Both the position numbers and the translations under genes were made by a program. Below, piece after piece: positions 43,702 to 55,965 of a stretch of DNA of 64,000 nt. Under the pieces are notes generated by a model, which saw only the letters and a program-made list of their open reading frames with translations, was not told where the DNA came from and made no database searches. Source of the stretch: Musa acuminata AAA Group (lineage: Eukaryota; Streptophyta; Magnoliopsida; Zingiberales; Musaceae); NCBI RefSeq assembly GCF_036884655.1, contig NC_088331.1, forward strand, positions 20,944,001 to 21,008,000, read 5' to 3'. Each line of letters opens with the position of its first letter. The first letter of the stretch is position 1.

Positions 43702-45467
43702 TTTCTGAAAATAAAGATGCAGCAGAAATGAATAACATGCATATTTTGCAAGAAATAAACTATCAAGATATGGACTTCTATCTTAATATGCTCCCACTAT
43801 TTTACTAACGAGTCACGCGACACCCTCAGCACGTGAAACGGAAGTCTCCGGCAGACTTCTAGTGGGGATCAGGATCCAATCAGTGTCTTAGTGTAACCTC
43901 GAGGGACTCGACCAATCACACTAAGCCTAAAAGGTAGGCAACTCTTGCCGATCACAACTCCTTGTGATTCCCGTCCTGTTCGGCCTCCGAATCACCATGG
44001 CCTCGAGGGACTCGACCAACCACGATGGTCGGTTAAGTCAACACCTTCGTTACAAGATGAGTCTGATTTGATGATATACCCTCGAGGGACTCGACCAAGC
44101 ATACCATGCCCTCAGGTCACCGGTGACATCTCTATGTCGTAAGCAAGATAGCGAATCGCGATATAGGTGAGTCTCGAGGGACTCGACCAACTCAACCTAC
44201 ACCGGGAATCGGTTCTTACTCACAACGATGGAAGGCCACGTGGGTCAATCTAATTGCCTCACGTTTACCGACTTAATATTATCGAGAGATGTTTCTATAA
44301 TTTGGTCTCCTAATATGACATGTCACACATTTACATATTTAATATATATCTACATCGCATGCAAATATATATACATATCTAGTATGTGTATAAGCAATCA
44401 CATCAGATGATCATGGACCACAACCTAATATGATTAGGCCCGAGCCAGTAGGCCTAATCACTCACATCAAGATCTATGTGTGCAACGGTGCATCTCCATG
44501 CCCTGTGATCATCCATCTCGTCCTCGTCAGTTCCGTCGACATCTTGATGCATCTCCATGCATCACGATCGTCCGTCTCGTGGGTACCGCTATCGCATCCA
44601 CGGTCCCGCTGCACCTCCTCATGTGATTACAACTTAATCATAGGCACGCAGGCCCGACAATAAACGAGAAATATAATGGAGGCTCGCAGACCTCAATAAT
44701 AATAATCACAAGTACACACATCACACGGTCCATGATCATCCGTCCATACATCATACATCACATGTATAAATAATCATCATCATGTAGGACTACTAGATAA
44801 TAATAAAAATAATAATCAACTAAACCTTTTAATTAATTAATATTTTCTGAAATCAGGGACATATAGGGAATTTCTGAATTTATAGGGGTATTTTCGTAAT
44901 TTAGACAAAAGACAGAAATTGGAATTTCTCAAATTCCGAGGGGCAAAACTGTCTTTTGCCCAGAAAACCCTAATGCCCTACTCCTTTTGCTGTTGCCGCC
45001 GCCGCCGTCACCCTGCTGGCGGCGGCCTGTGCGGCGGGGCGAGGGCACTGCCCTCGCCTACAGGCGGCACGCCCGCTGGCGGCGCTGCCGCTGCAGGTGG
45101 GCTCCCCCGCGGGCGCCGCTGCCTCCGCAGGCGGTGCTGTCCCGCCGGGCGGCCGCCCCTGTAGGGGGGGGTTTCGCCCGCGGGAGCAGCGGCGGCAGGC
45201 GCCGCTGCCCTACGGCGCCTCTGCCCGTGGGCTGCCAGCCCCGCCGGCAGCAAGGCTGCTGCAAGCAGGTCGCCGGCCGGCTACTGCAGACGCAGCCCCT
45301 GTGCTGCCCGCCTTCGGCTGCGCTTCACGCACGCAGATCGAGGGCAGCAACTGTTGCTGCCCTTTCTCGCTTTTGCGTCAACGATTTTGACGTCAAAATT
45401 CTTCCTAAACACAACACATGCAGTTAAAAACCAATCATTCGCACGAACAACCTGACTCTGATACCAC
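43702..45467 (-). other. Long structured leader of younger Angela-type element
   Basis: About 1.75 kb between the primer binding site (45451-45466, minus strand TGGTATCAGAGTCAGG) and gag. Four copies of CTCGAGGGACTCGACCAA at 43898, 44002, 44081 and 44173 each sit in a hairpin. A GC-rich island rich in GCCGCC and GGCGGC lies at about 44985-45335, between AT-rich stretches. Frames on both strands of the island (44919-45427) are composition artefacts, since they are not conserved in the old copy's island at 25825-26120. Confidence 0.8.
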
Positions 45468-46962
45468 TATTGGGAAATCATGGGGGGCGACATCATATGC
45501 GCAGCGGAAGAACAAGAAAACAAAAATCCCCGATTCCCAAAAAGATGTTCGTCGTCGTGCGAAGATTGGTGCGCAAAAAATCCGCAAAACACAAAACTTG
45601 CGTATAGAGATTGTGTTACCTAGGGAGATCGTATATCCCTGTTTCCTTGCAGATCCTTAGGAGAGGGTGAAGGAGGTCAAGCGTCCTCCTCTCTAGCGGT
45701 GATCCACACAGTAGAGATGCGATGACGCTCCTCAAATCTCCAGACCTACTCTGAGGTGGAGAGGGAGAGGAGAATAGGAAAGGCAAGCAAAGACTCTAAC
45801 CTATGAGGCTGTGAATCTCTCCTATTTATAGAGATCCCGTGTCAAACCCTAATGGGTCCTTCCCTAGTGGGTATTGGATCTGCATCCAATAAGACAAGGG
45901 CTCCGTCGGATATCTCATATCCGAACCTCTACTCATCGCAATGCCTACCATATGTGTGTGACCCTCTAGGCCCAATATCGAGCTGGCCGTGAGTCATACC
46001 TGTCAGAACTCCTTCTGACTGAGTGAATTATTATCTCTGTAATAATTCACTTGACTCATCGACTACGGACGTACTAGGCTACTACGTCGTAGTCCCCAGA
46101 CGATACAGGGGAATCCAATCCATTGGACCTGTCTGTCCTCAGTTACCATGTACCTATAGTCCCTCATTCATCTAATATCCCAGAGACCGTATATCGAGCA
46201 TGGTGTTGTCAGACCCATACGGTTTCTACTCGAGTCTCGCTCTAATCGGATTCTCCCAGAGAACACTTTCTCTCTCAACCCGAATGACCCTGGCTAGGGA
46301 TTTGTCTGAGCAAGAACACATGGGATATTCCTCTCATGACGCCGAGAGTGGATGATCCTCTATCGACACTCAATAGCCCTCGTAAGGTCGACTACCACTC
46401 CCAATGACCAGCTGTACTAGATCTGGGACAGCCAAACCTATAAGTCTGGTATCAAAGAGTGGAGCACTCATACAGGACATCCTTGGTGTCTCAAGTCTAA
46501 GGACCAGATACACCACTAGGACTACGGAATCGCTGTCTGATAATAAGGCATCATCAACCATCTAGCATTCCGTAAGCGGATCAATCAGTGAACTCATTCT
46601 CCAATGAGCACCTGTACTGTATCCCTAGTGTCCCTACATGAGCAGCTATGAGACCAGCTGCATCCATCATATGGACGGGTATACAGCACACCAGTCTATC
46701 CGGTTATCACGATGTCCCTCTCGAGTAACTTATGACCGGGATTATTTAGGATATGTGTTTAAAGGTGAATCGATCTCATTATCGTGATCTCATCACGATC
46801 CGATTCACATTGCACAAATCCAATGACATCACAATATATATATGCATTTATGCAATAGTTATAAAGTGATATACGCCAAAATATAATAAGCAAAAAGATT
46901 CTGTATCAAATCACACGTGCCATCACTTACGTGATTGGCTTGCTGGGCACCTATGACTAGCA
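45468..46962 (-). repeat. 5' LTR of younger Angela-type element
   Basis: 1,495 bp. Its inner terminus in plus view is TATTGGGAAATC, where the partner has TGTTGGGAAATC, so the terminal CA has become TA in element sense. Its other end, GACTAGCA, is at 46962, followed by GATGA. Spurious frame 46370-46561 is inside it. Confidence 0.92.
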
Positions 46963-46967
46963 GATGA

Positions 46968-49787
46968 ATCTCCAGTTACTAATTTTTTTTTATAGTATAT
47001 GGATATTGGATACCAGTAATACTTATTACATTTGTAATTTGTGGTAGATTCTGACAAAGCCTAGGAGATTAGTGAGGAACACTATATAATGGCTTGTTTA
47101 TGTTAGATAATGTTCCATATATCATGAATGTAAGTGAGCCTAAGAGGAAATGAGAAGACGTGAACAATGCATATATGTGGCATTATAGGCTAGGTCACAT
47201 CCATGAAGTAATGATTCAAAAGTTACTAAAGGATGGATATCTAGATCCATTCGACTATGAGTCATATGTGACTTGTGAACCTTGCTTTCGTGGAAAGATG
47301 GCTCACTCTCCATTTAGTGGAACCGGAGAGAGAGTCATTGAGTTGTTGGAACTCATATATAATGATGTATGTTGTCTCATATCAACTTATAGGTGGTTAC
47401 TCCTACTTTATTATTTTTACTGACGATTTCTTAAGGTATGGACATATATAATTAATAAAGTACAAGTCTGAAGCCTTCAAGAAATTCAGAGAGTATAAGA
47501 ATGAAGTGGAGAATCAAACTTGAAAGAGTATTAAGATTCTTGATTAGATCGAGGAGGTGAGTACTAAAGTACAAAGTTCACCCAGTTCCTAAAAAACCAT
47601 GGGATTCTATCCTAGTAGACACCTCCTTATACACCCCAACTTAATAGTGTATCCGAAAAGAGGAATAACACATTATTAAACATGGTGCAGTCCACGATGA
47701 GTTTCGCCAACCTACCCATCTCATTCTAGGGATACGCCCTAAAGACCGCACCTTACCTTCCAAACAAAATTTCAACTAAGTTAGTAGTGTATACTCTATA
47801 TAAGATATGAAAAGGGAAGAAACTCAATTTTTAGGTTGTTAATATTTGGGGCTGCTCTACCCACATCAAAAGATACAACTCTGACAAATTGGAATCTAGG
47901 ATGAAATTATGCATATTCATAGGATACCCCAAGGAAACTAATAGGTATTATTTCTATCACCCTAAGGACCAAAAGGTCTTTATAGCCAAGAGAGCAGTAT
48001 TCCTTAAGAAGGAACATATTCTTGGTGGAAACAATGAGAGTATGATAGAGTTGAGCGAGGTTGGAGAATCTAACTCAAGCACCATTCCACAGCCAGAGTC
48101 TGTTAAGGTACCTAGCACACAGGCTCCAACTTTACATAAGTTCGGTAGAGTGTCTTATCCTCCTAAGAGATATGTGCGATATATTAGAGGAGATGATGTT
48201 GAGGATATTGATCCTTAAACCTATGAGGAGGCTATTATGAGTATAGACTTTAGAAAGTAGCAAGAGGCCATAAATTCTAATATGGATTTCATATACTCCA
48301 ATAAGGTTTGGAACCTAATTGATGCACCCGAGGGTATTGTACCCATTGGTTGCATGTGAATCTTCAAGAAGAAGAACATAGTAGATGAAAAGGTAGAGAC
48401 CTATAAAGCAAGGCTAGTGGCTAAGGGGTATCGTCAAAGACAAGGTGTTGACTATGATGAAACCTTCTCACCCATAGCCATGTTAAAATCCATCCAAATT
48501 ATATTGGCTATTGCAGTACACTATAATTATAAGATCTAGCAGATGGACGTGAAAATCACCTTCCTTAATAGTAACCTTGAGAAGGAGATATATATGATAT
48601 ATCCTGAGAGATTTGTGTCCTAGTCCAAATAATGTGTGTAGGTTGTTTAGGTTCATTTATGGACTGAAGTAAGCTTCTCGAAGTTTGAACATAAGATTTG
48701 ATGAGATAATCAGATCTTATGACTTCATTAAGAACAAAGATGAGCCTTGTGCATACAATAAGGTAAGTAGGAGTGCTATCACCTTTTTGGTGCAATATAT
48801 AGATGACATTCTAATCATTAGGAATGATAAAGGGATACTCTCCACAGTAAAGGCTTAATTATTTAGACACTTATCCATGAAAGACTTAGGGGAACCATCC
48901 TACATATTAGGGATTCAAATCTATAGAGATAGATCCAAGAGGATGCTTGGTTTATCTTAGTCCAAGTACATAGATACCATTGTCAAAAGTTTTAGCATGA
49001 AAATTTTCAAAAGAGGTCTCATACCGATGAGACATAGGATCTCGCTTTCTATGAGTATGTCCCCAAAGACCCTTGAAGAAATGACAAGCATGGATAGGAG
49101 ACCCTATATATCGGTAATAGAGTCTATCATTATGTTATGCTATGTACCAGTCATGATATAATGTATGCTTTGAGTGTCACGAGCAGGTATCAAGTGGATC
49201 CAGGCTTGGAGTACTAAAAAGTAGTAAAGTGTTTCCTTAAGTACTTGAGAATGACTAAGGATATTTTACTAGTATATGGAGGAAGTAGCCTCAGAGTTGA
49301 GGGCTACACAAACTTGAACTTCCAATCCAATATCAATGATAACAAGTCTAGCTTAGGGTATGTGTTCACCATGAATAGAAGAGTAGTATGCTGGAAGAGT
49401 TACAAGCAAGATACTACTGCTAACTCGACCATAGAGACAGAGTACATTATTATGGCAGAGGCAGCAAAGGAGATAGTCTAGATGAAAAAGTTCATCATAT
49501 ATTTGGGAGTTGTGCTAGGCAACGAGGAGTTGATTCCCTTATATTGCGATAACTATGGGACAATTACTCAAATAAGAAAACCCGAGTCTTATCAAAAGTG
49601 TTATGCGGAGATTCCAGCTTATCAGAGAGATTGTCACCCAAAAAGATATAACAGTGGAAAGAGTTACATTCGAAAATAACATCGTAAATCCACTAGTAAA
49701 GTCGTTTTCTCAAATTGTCTTTTACCGTCACACGGGTTTGATAGGAATTAGACATAGAGGTGATTGACTTTAGGTCAAGTGGGAGAT
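46968..49787 (+). pseudogene. Angela/Tork-type pol of old element, heavily decayed
   Basis: Continuation of the old plus-strand element after the young insertion. Readable pieces are MWHYRLGHIHEVMIQKLL and CEPCFRGKMAHSPFSG (47160-47423), the end of integrase IFIGYPKETNRYYFYHPKDQ (47889-48218), RT pieces [20 protein letters not shown] near 48415 and IDDILIIRN near 48800, and RNase H TIETEYIIMAEAAKE with LYCDNYGTI (49245-49679). Many stops, frameshifts and C-to-T-like changes. The polypurine tract GTCAAGTGGGAGAT (49774-49787) directly precedes the LTR. No function expected. Confidence 0.9.
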
Positions 49788-51472
49788 TGCTAGTCATAGG
49801 TGCTATGCAAGCTAATCACGTGAGTGATGGTATGTGTGACATAACATATACTCTTTTTATTTATTATATTATTTAATATTTTATCACTTTATATTACTTA
49901 TTATATGAATATATTATGATGTTCATGGATTTGTGCAATGAGAATTGGATCATAATGAGATCACGATAATAAGATAAATTCACCGTTAAACACAAACTCT
50001 AAATAATCACAATCATAAGTTGCTCGAGAGAGACATCGAGATAACCGGACAAATCGGTATACTGTATACCCATACATATGATGGAGGTGGCTAGTCTCAT
50101 AGTTTCTTATGTGGGAACACTAGAGATACAGTGCAGTTGCTCATTGGAGAATGAGTTCACTAATTGATCCGCTCACAAACTGTTGGATGGTTGATGATAC
50201 CTTATTGTCATATGATGATTTCGTCATCCTAGTGATGTATCTAGTCCTTAGACTTGAGACATCAAGGATGTCCTATATGAGTACTCTACTCTTTGATATT
50301 GGACTTATAGGCTTGGAAGTTCCAAATCTAGCACAGTTGGTCATCGAGAGTGGCAAGCAACCTTACGAGAGCTATTGAGTGTCAATAGATGATCATCTAT
50401 TCTCGATGTCATGAGAGGAATATCTCATGTATTCTTGGTCAGATAAATCCCTAGCCAGTGTCATTCAGATTGAAAGAGAAAGAGTTCTTCGGGAGAATCC
50501 GATTAGAGCGAGACTCGAGTAGAAACTATATAGGCCTAACAACACCATACCTGGTATATGGTCTCTAAGGTATTAGATGGATGAGGGACTGTAGATACAT
50601 GGTAACTGAGGACAAATAGGTCCAATTGATTGGATTCCCTTGTATTATTTGGGGACTACGGCATATAGCCTAATACGTCCGTAGTCGATGAGTTGAGTGA
50701 ATTATTATGGAGATAATAATTTACTAAGCTAGAAGGAGTTCTAATAGGTATAACTCATGACTAGCTCAATATTGGGCCTAGAGGGGCAAACACATATAGT
50801 AGGTGTTGCGACGAGTAGTGGTTCGGATATAAGATATCCATCGAAGTCCCTATCTTATTTGATATCCAATAAGCCCCTGAATTATTAGACCATATGGATG
50901 AGAGACAATAAGAGATTATTAGGTAGAGATCCACAAATCTAAGAGGCTTGGTAGTTGGATGGAGATCTAGTACCCAATATGGCATGATTCATTATGGTAA
51001 GTTGATAGGGGACTTCTATAAATAAGAGAGAACCAAAGGGCTATGAGCTAGGTTCGTTTGGGTTATTACCTTCTATTCTCGTCTCTCTCCCTCTCTTTCT
51101 CAACCTATAGCCCATATTTGGAGCGTGTGGACAACAAGAAGGGATATCTCCTTGTTAATTGTGTGGTGCACGTAGCGAGGAGGATTGTGCAACGATTTGA
51201 GGAGCGTCTTCGGAGTCCCTACCGTATGGATCACCACTAAAGAGGAGGTCGGTTGACCTTCTTCATCCTCTCCTATATATTTACAGATTTTCAGGGATAT
51301 ACGATCTCCTTATGTAACATAATTCCCCTTGTATGCCCAATTTTTTTATTTTTACGGGTTTTTATGTACCAATCTTCGTACGATAATGAGATCTTATTTT
51401 TATGTGAGAATTCTGGGATTTTATTTTATATTTTTCCGCTACGCATATGATGTCGTCCTAGATTTTTCAATA
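49788..51472 (+). repeat. 3' LTR of old Angela-type element
   Basis: Begins TGCTAGTCATAGGTGC and ends TTTTTCAATA (terminal CA decayed to TA), about 1,685 bp against 1,495 in the young copy. Extra sequence around 51070-51200 explains most of the difference. Blocks GTCGATGAGTTGAGTGAATTA, TATAAATAAG and GGATCACCACTAAAGAGGAGG match the family. Strongly diverged from both the 5' remnant and the young LTRs. Confidence 0.87.
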
Positions 51473-54400
51473 ATCGTGACATATGGTCTTCTATTGTGAT
51501 ATCTAATTCTTTTGGCATGATGTCCAAACCTCTAGCATGAAGTCTATTCTTCGACACATTGATCAATCCTCTAGCTCGATATCTAATTCTTAACTCAACA
51601 ATCCTCCGGCATAATATTTGATTCTTTTGCTTGACATTTGACCCTTCAGTGGTGGTCTGAGTCTACGATCAAAATATGTCTTACATCATTCATCTTAAAA
51701 ATATATTAATTCATCAATTAATTTTATTATTAAATTCCAGATTTCAATACACCAACTCATACCATTGATTTCATTGCACATCACTGATAAAGACGTATCA
51801 ATGTTTGATTTCTACCAAATGTATATTCTCTACTCATTTATATCTATATTATTTTATAAAAAAAAAAGTATGGATTGTCATTGTCATTATTATCAATCGT
51901 TGAAAATTTGAAAGCTTTGGTTAAGCTTAATTGGGTGACAATAGTTCGTTCTTTCATTTTTTTTAGAAGATTCTAGTAATTGGAGATGGAATTGTAGAGC
52001 CAAGCAAAATTAAAGTTTTTTTTTTTTTTTTGGCTATTTAAGAGGCTGCCTACCCCTGTTGTAGGTTAGGTACACATCTCTAGTTCAACAAATTACTTTA
52101 TTAGAAATTTCTTATAATACGAATTAATCCTAATGTATACTTGATCTTTGATAGAGGTAGTTTTGTGAGCATATGGCATGCTTTAAATCAACAATCATCG
52201 TAGAATCATCATGATTGTGAAAATGGTCAATTCCTATATTATATTGGAAAACTATCAATAGAATGTTATTGAAAATATCATTTGAACAAGTAAGTATTTC
52301 CAAATTCAAATTTATAAGTGTAGGCTGTTTTGAAATTTTGTCCTAATTATTGCTCTTCATTTTTTTTAGATCATTATAGAGTTATATCCATTGCAATGTG
52401 AGACAGTTAATTTCAAATTTTCTACCAACTAGTGACATACCAGCTGAGGTACCACATAGTGAGGTACATTTCTCTAATTAGCAATACAAATTATATTTTT
52501 TTATTGAGATAGCTAGGTAATTAATACTATTCCAATTATGCAGGATCAAACTCATGATAGTGATACATGTATAGATGATGTCGCAATAGAGGATTCCAAT
52601 CCATGTTAACCCTAATATTCAGAATAAAAATCCTTTGATAGATATCATGGGATGATTCATAATTTGCTTATGATATTTGAGGAAAATAGCCTCAATGATA
52701 ATGTGATTGAAATCCTTGGTAAGGAGGAGTCATTAGGATGCAAGCAATGAAAACATTCGGTGGCAAAAGCTACTATACATATACCCTATCAAATGAGAAA
52801 GAACAACAAGAAAAACAAGAAGGGGAGCTACAGTGTAGAGAAGAAGAAGTAAATGGAGATCAAGTTGTTGGAGACAAGGGGGAATTGGAGAAAAACGAAT
52901 TGGAAGAGAAGGATAACGAGGGTATGCCATGGAAGTCATGGAAGAGATGGAGATCCATTTAATTTTGATGGAACTATCATGGAAGGATGGACACCAAAGC
53001 ACTATGAAAGTTTTCGAGAAGAGAAATAAGGATGCACACCAAACCACAATGGAAGTTCAACAGCCTATAAATAAGGAGGCAAATGTGGAGATCAGTTTCC
53101 TTCTCAATGAAAATGACAAATGTACTGACCAAAAGTCTGAGAAGGAGGAGGGCATTGTTAAGGAAATGGGAAGATTCTGAACCTATGATCTTATTAAGTT
53201 TTGTGAGATAACAATGTGTGTTGGATATAAACTTAATAACTTACCAAAAAACCTTAATTTTTTTTTTTTTTAATTTTGTAGAGGATTGAGAAACAAAAAG
53301 TTTTCGCAGAAGAAGCCGCATAAATCATATGCAATCTAAAGACATCATCGTGAGTTAGATGATATACTTTATGAATTGTTTGATTGTATGTAATAAGTTT
53401 GACATATGTGCTCCTATTATCATTATAATAGGATTGAGTTTGTAATAAGTATAACATATATGCTCCTATTATCAGGATAATTGGAGTGAGTTGGAACTAT
53501 CATTGAAATTAGTTGGTGATTTGTATAGTTTTAATTGTTTACTTGTTGGTAACATGTAAATCTTCATTTCTTTCATCCTTTACTTGATGAGGTAATATTT
53601 ATTATTTTAATTAAAAGCTGAAGAAAATGTTCTATATGTTTTAACGTTATAGCTTAAGTACCCAAACCATTTAGAATAATGGCCGACCGTACATGACTTT
53701 AGATGCCGTCACTAGCTTGGTAGACTAGAACACTTTCACGTTCGGAGAATTAATAGATGCATATTTTAGTAATGTTCTACTTTGGCATCATCGATAATGC
53801 CTATGTGCCATCGATATTCATGTTTCTCGAATTCAAGGTAAATATCTTTTGTTATTCGAAGGAATACTAAGGAATTTTGAGGTTATCAATATGTATCATT
53901 TTCACTCGAGAAAACTTTGGGCTCATTGGTATCACATTATTTCAATTTAGCCACAAGACTACTGATGAGATGCTGCATTGGCATTATAATTCATTGTTGA
54001 ATAACCAAAAGTGTGTACCAAAATATTATGTCGTGGTAAGTATTCAGCCAATTCATCCTGGCTTGACAATTTTGATACACTATGTTAATGATATTGGTTG
54101 CAATGTTACAAGTAAGAACATTTAAGACAATGAATGAAATACAACTAGAGTGCTTGCATTCCGGGATTACAAAAATTATCATATCCAAGGTTTGGACATA
54201 GAAACATCAACCCTGTCCAAAGCAAATTGCATCGCAAGTCACTGTATCCAAAGAAAATATACCACACACATTGTGCAATCAATCAATTTTCTAATTAGTG
54301 ACCTTTGTGTGTTTCAAGAATGATTGTGATATATATCTCACAAAGTATATCAAACAATTAGTTTTGGATATAAAGTTGTTTCGATTAGAGATTGCAGGAG

Positions 54401-54940
54401 CAATCTTGGAGGATCAATATTTTTGTGGAACATTCAATGATTGCTAGTTTGTACAGATTGTTAGTTGTACAGAGTTATAATTGATTGTAATAAGTTTTTT
54501 TAATCATACACAATGTATGATTTTTTATATTGATTGTAATTGTTCTTTGAAAACTAAACTATATATAGTTGCATCATCATGTTGTAAATAGTTGCTCTTA
54601 CTAAGGGCCAAACATTGTACAAATGTTTAAGTTAATAAGAAGATATTGCTGTCAAGTTCAATTTGTATCCTAAATTTACGACTGTGATATATTGTAAAAC
54701 TCCTATGTCTATTTTTAATTGCTCAGGTTGTTGCTCTGTGTTAAGTTAATATGAAGATATTGTTTATTGTTTTGGTCCTTAATAAGATTGTGTCTATTTT
54801 TAATTGCTCATATTGTTGCTCTGTTGTAAAACTACTTAGGCTCCATTGTATAGGGTTTCATCATAAAACTATTGACTTTTAGACAAAAAAAAAAAAAAGG
54901 AGCAATTTTGAGAACTGAGTTACATTGTTTTTGTTTTAAA
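51473..54940. other. Unassigned AT-rich DNA
   Basis: No family recognised. Frames at 52738-53180 give Glu/Lys-rich peptides without motifs and overlap on both strands; 53877-54188 likewise. Small direct repeats are present: GACATATGTGCTCCTATTATCA-like at about 53400 and 53453, and GTCTATTTTTAATTGCTCA at about 54707 and 54790. I cannot decide between intergenic DNA and a very old transposon. Confidence 0.45.
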
Positions 54941-55400
54941 TAGCATGTCAATAGGCTGAATTTTTCTAATTTCACCTAAATTTGATAAGTTTTAATGCTT
55001 CCATGAACCAATTTGCAACATTTACACTCGTTAATTATTTTATAAGCAAAGGTTTGCAAAAAAAAAAAAAGATTTAGGATTTTAAATGAGCCTTTTGTGG
55101 TTAATTAAGATGTAAATGGCATGTATTTTTTTTCCAATTCAGCTAAATTTTATAAATTTTGACATTTTCGTGAACCAATTTACAACATTTACACTTTTTA
55201 ATTAGTTTGAAAGCAATTCTGACTGTTTAATTCAAAAATAAGAAAATTTGGATGCAATTACACTATTGTGAATGGGTTAAATTTTTCTCAATTCATTAAA
55301 TTTCATAGTTTTTTATGCTTTCATGAACAAATTTATAACATTTACACTTTTAAATTAGTTTAAAAGTAATTCTAAAAGTTTAGTTAATAAATAATAAGAT
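54941..55400. repeat. Degenerate tandem repeat, unit about 160 bp, three copies
   Basis: The core GAAC(C/A)AATTT(G/A)(C/T)AACATTTACAC recurs at about 55005, 55172 and 55325 (spacings 167 and 153 bp). Each is preceded by TTTTTCTAATTTCA-like and AATTTTGA(T/C)-like phrases and followed by TTAATTAGTTT(G/A)AAAGCAATTCT-like sequence. Copies differ by many substitutions, so the array is old. Confidence 0.75.
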
Positions 55401-55965
55401 TTAGATACAGCTAAACTATTTTTGAGTCCTATCGACAATATAATTGAGTTTAAAACATTGGTTGAAAGTTTCAAACCTCATCCGACATATTTTTTTTTTC
55501 TTACATATTTTTGTATCTTAAATATTAGTGTAGCAATGGTGTACCTAACTAACTTACCAATGATTGAGGGTTTGAAATCTCATCCAATATATTTTCATTT
55601 TGCAACCTAAGATGCATCCTTCACAATCATATAGAAAAACTCATTGTGGCTATTATTGGTAGGTTTCTTCCCGAGGATCTATCATATATATATATACCAT
55701 GAACTACAGGCAATCTACTATGGGATCATGGAAGTAAAAATTAGATCTTTTATATCTATTCATATGTGGTTTGATTCTAAGATTACAATTGAAATACTAA
55801 ATAGGAAAAGTAGAAGCGCCATAGAAATGTTGGGCCAGAGTTGTTGAAATTACAAGCTTCTGTAGTCATTTCTAGGAAGCATAATTTTTCTTCTCTTTTC
55901 GAGAAGTTAACAAGTTTATTGACTTTCTTAAGCATCGGGAGAATTAAGCATAGAGTCGGACACAT
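55401..55965. other. Unassigned AT-rich segment next to Sirevirus pol
   Basis: AAACCTCATCC(G/A)A(C/T)ATAT occurs at about 55473 and 55577 as a loose repeat of about 105 bp. No gene recognised. The retroelement pol fragment begins at about 55966. Confidence 0.45.

Larger units (their letters stand above)
38606..46962 (-). mobile_element. Younger Angela/Tork-type copia element, full length, TSD GATGA
   Basis: An 8,357-bp minus-strand element with a perfect target duplication GATGA (38601-38605, 46963-46967). LTRs 38606-40101 and 45468-46962 differ at about 34 sites plus one indel (about 2.3%). Element-sense order is 5' LTR, primer binding site (45466-45451), long leader, gag, protease remnant, integrase, RT, RNase H, polypurine tract (40116-40102), 3' LTR. 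The coding region has several stops and one deletion, so it is inactive now. It landed inside an older copy of its own family, in opposite orientation. Confidence 0.94.
24849..51472 (+). mobile_element. Old Angela/Tork-type copia element carrying three nested insertions
   Basis: A single plus-strand element reassembled from pieces that are collinear with the younger copy at 38606-46962. The pieces are 5' LTR remnant 24849-25666, leader 25667-26397, 35308-36067 and 37539-37826, gag 37827-38605, pol 46968-49787 and 3' LTR 49788-51472. Three insertions interrupt it (26398-35307, 36068-37538, 38606-46962), each at a point where joining the flanks restores the expected leader or gag/pol order. It carries many stops and deletions throughout. 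The left end of the 5' LTR is missing, so its own target duplication cannot be tested. Confidence 0.88.

Noticed and set aside
44919..45427. Ala/Arg/Pro-rich frames of 68-146 codons on both strands of the GC-rich island
   Set aside because: GC-rich DNA has few stops; the frames are not kept in the old copy's island at 25825-26120.
52738..53180. Glu/Lys-rich frames as a transposase or FAR1-like relic
   Set aside because: No zinc finger, DDE or other motif visible; low-complexity charge pattern only.
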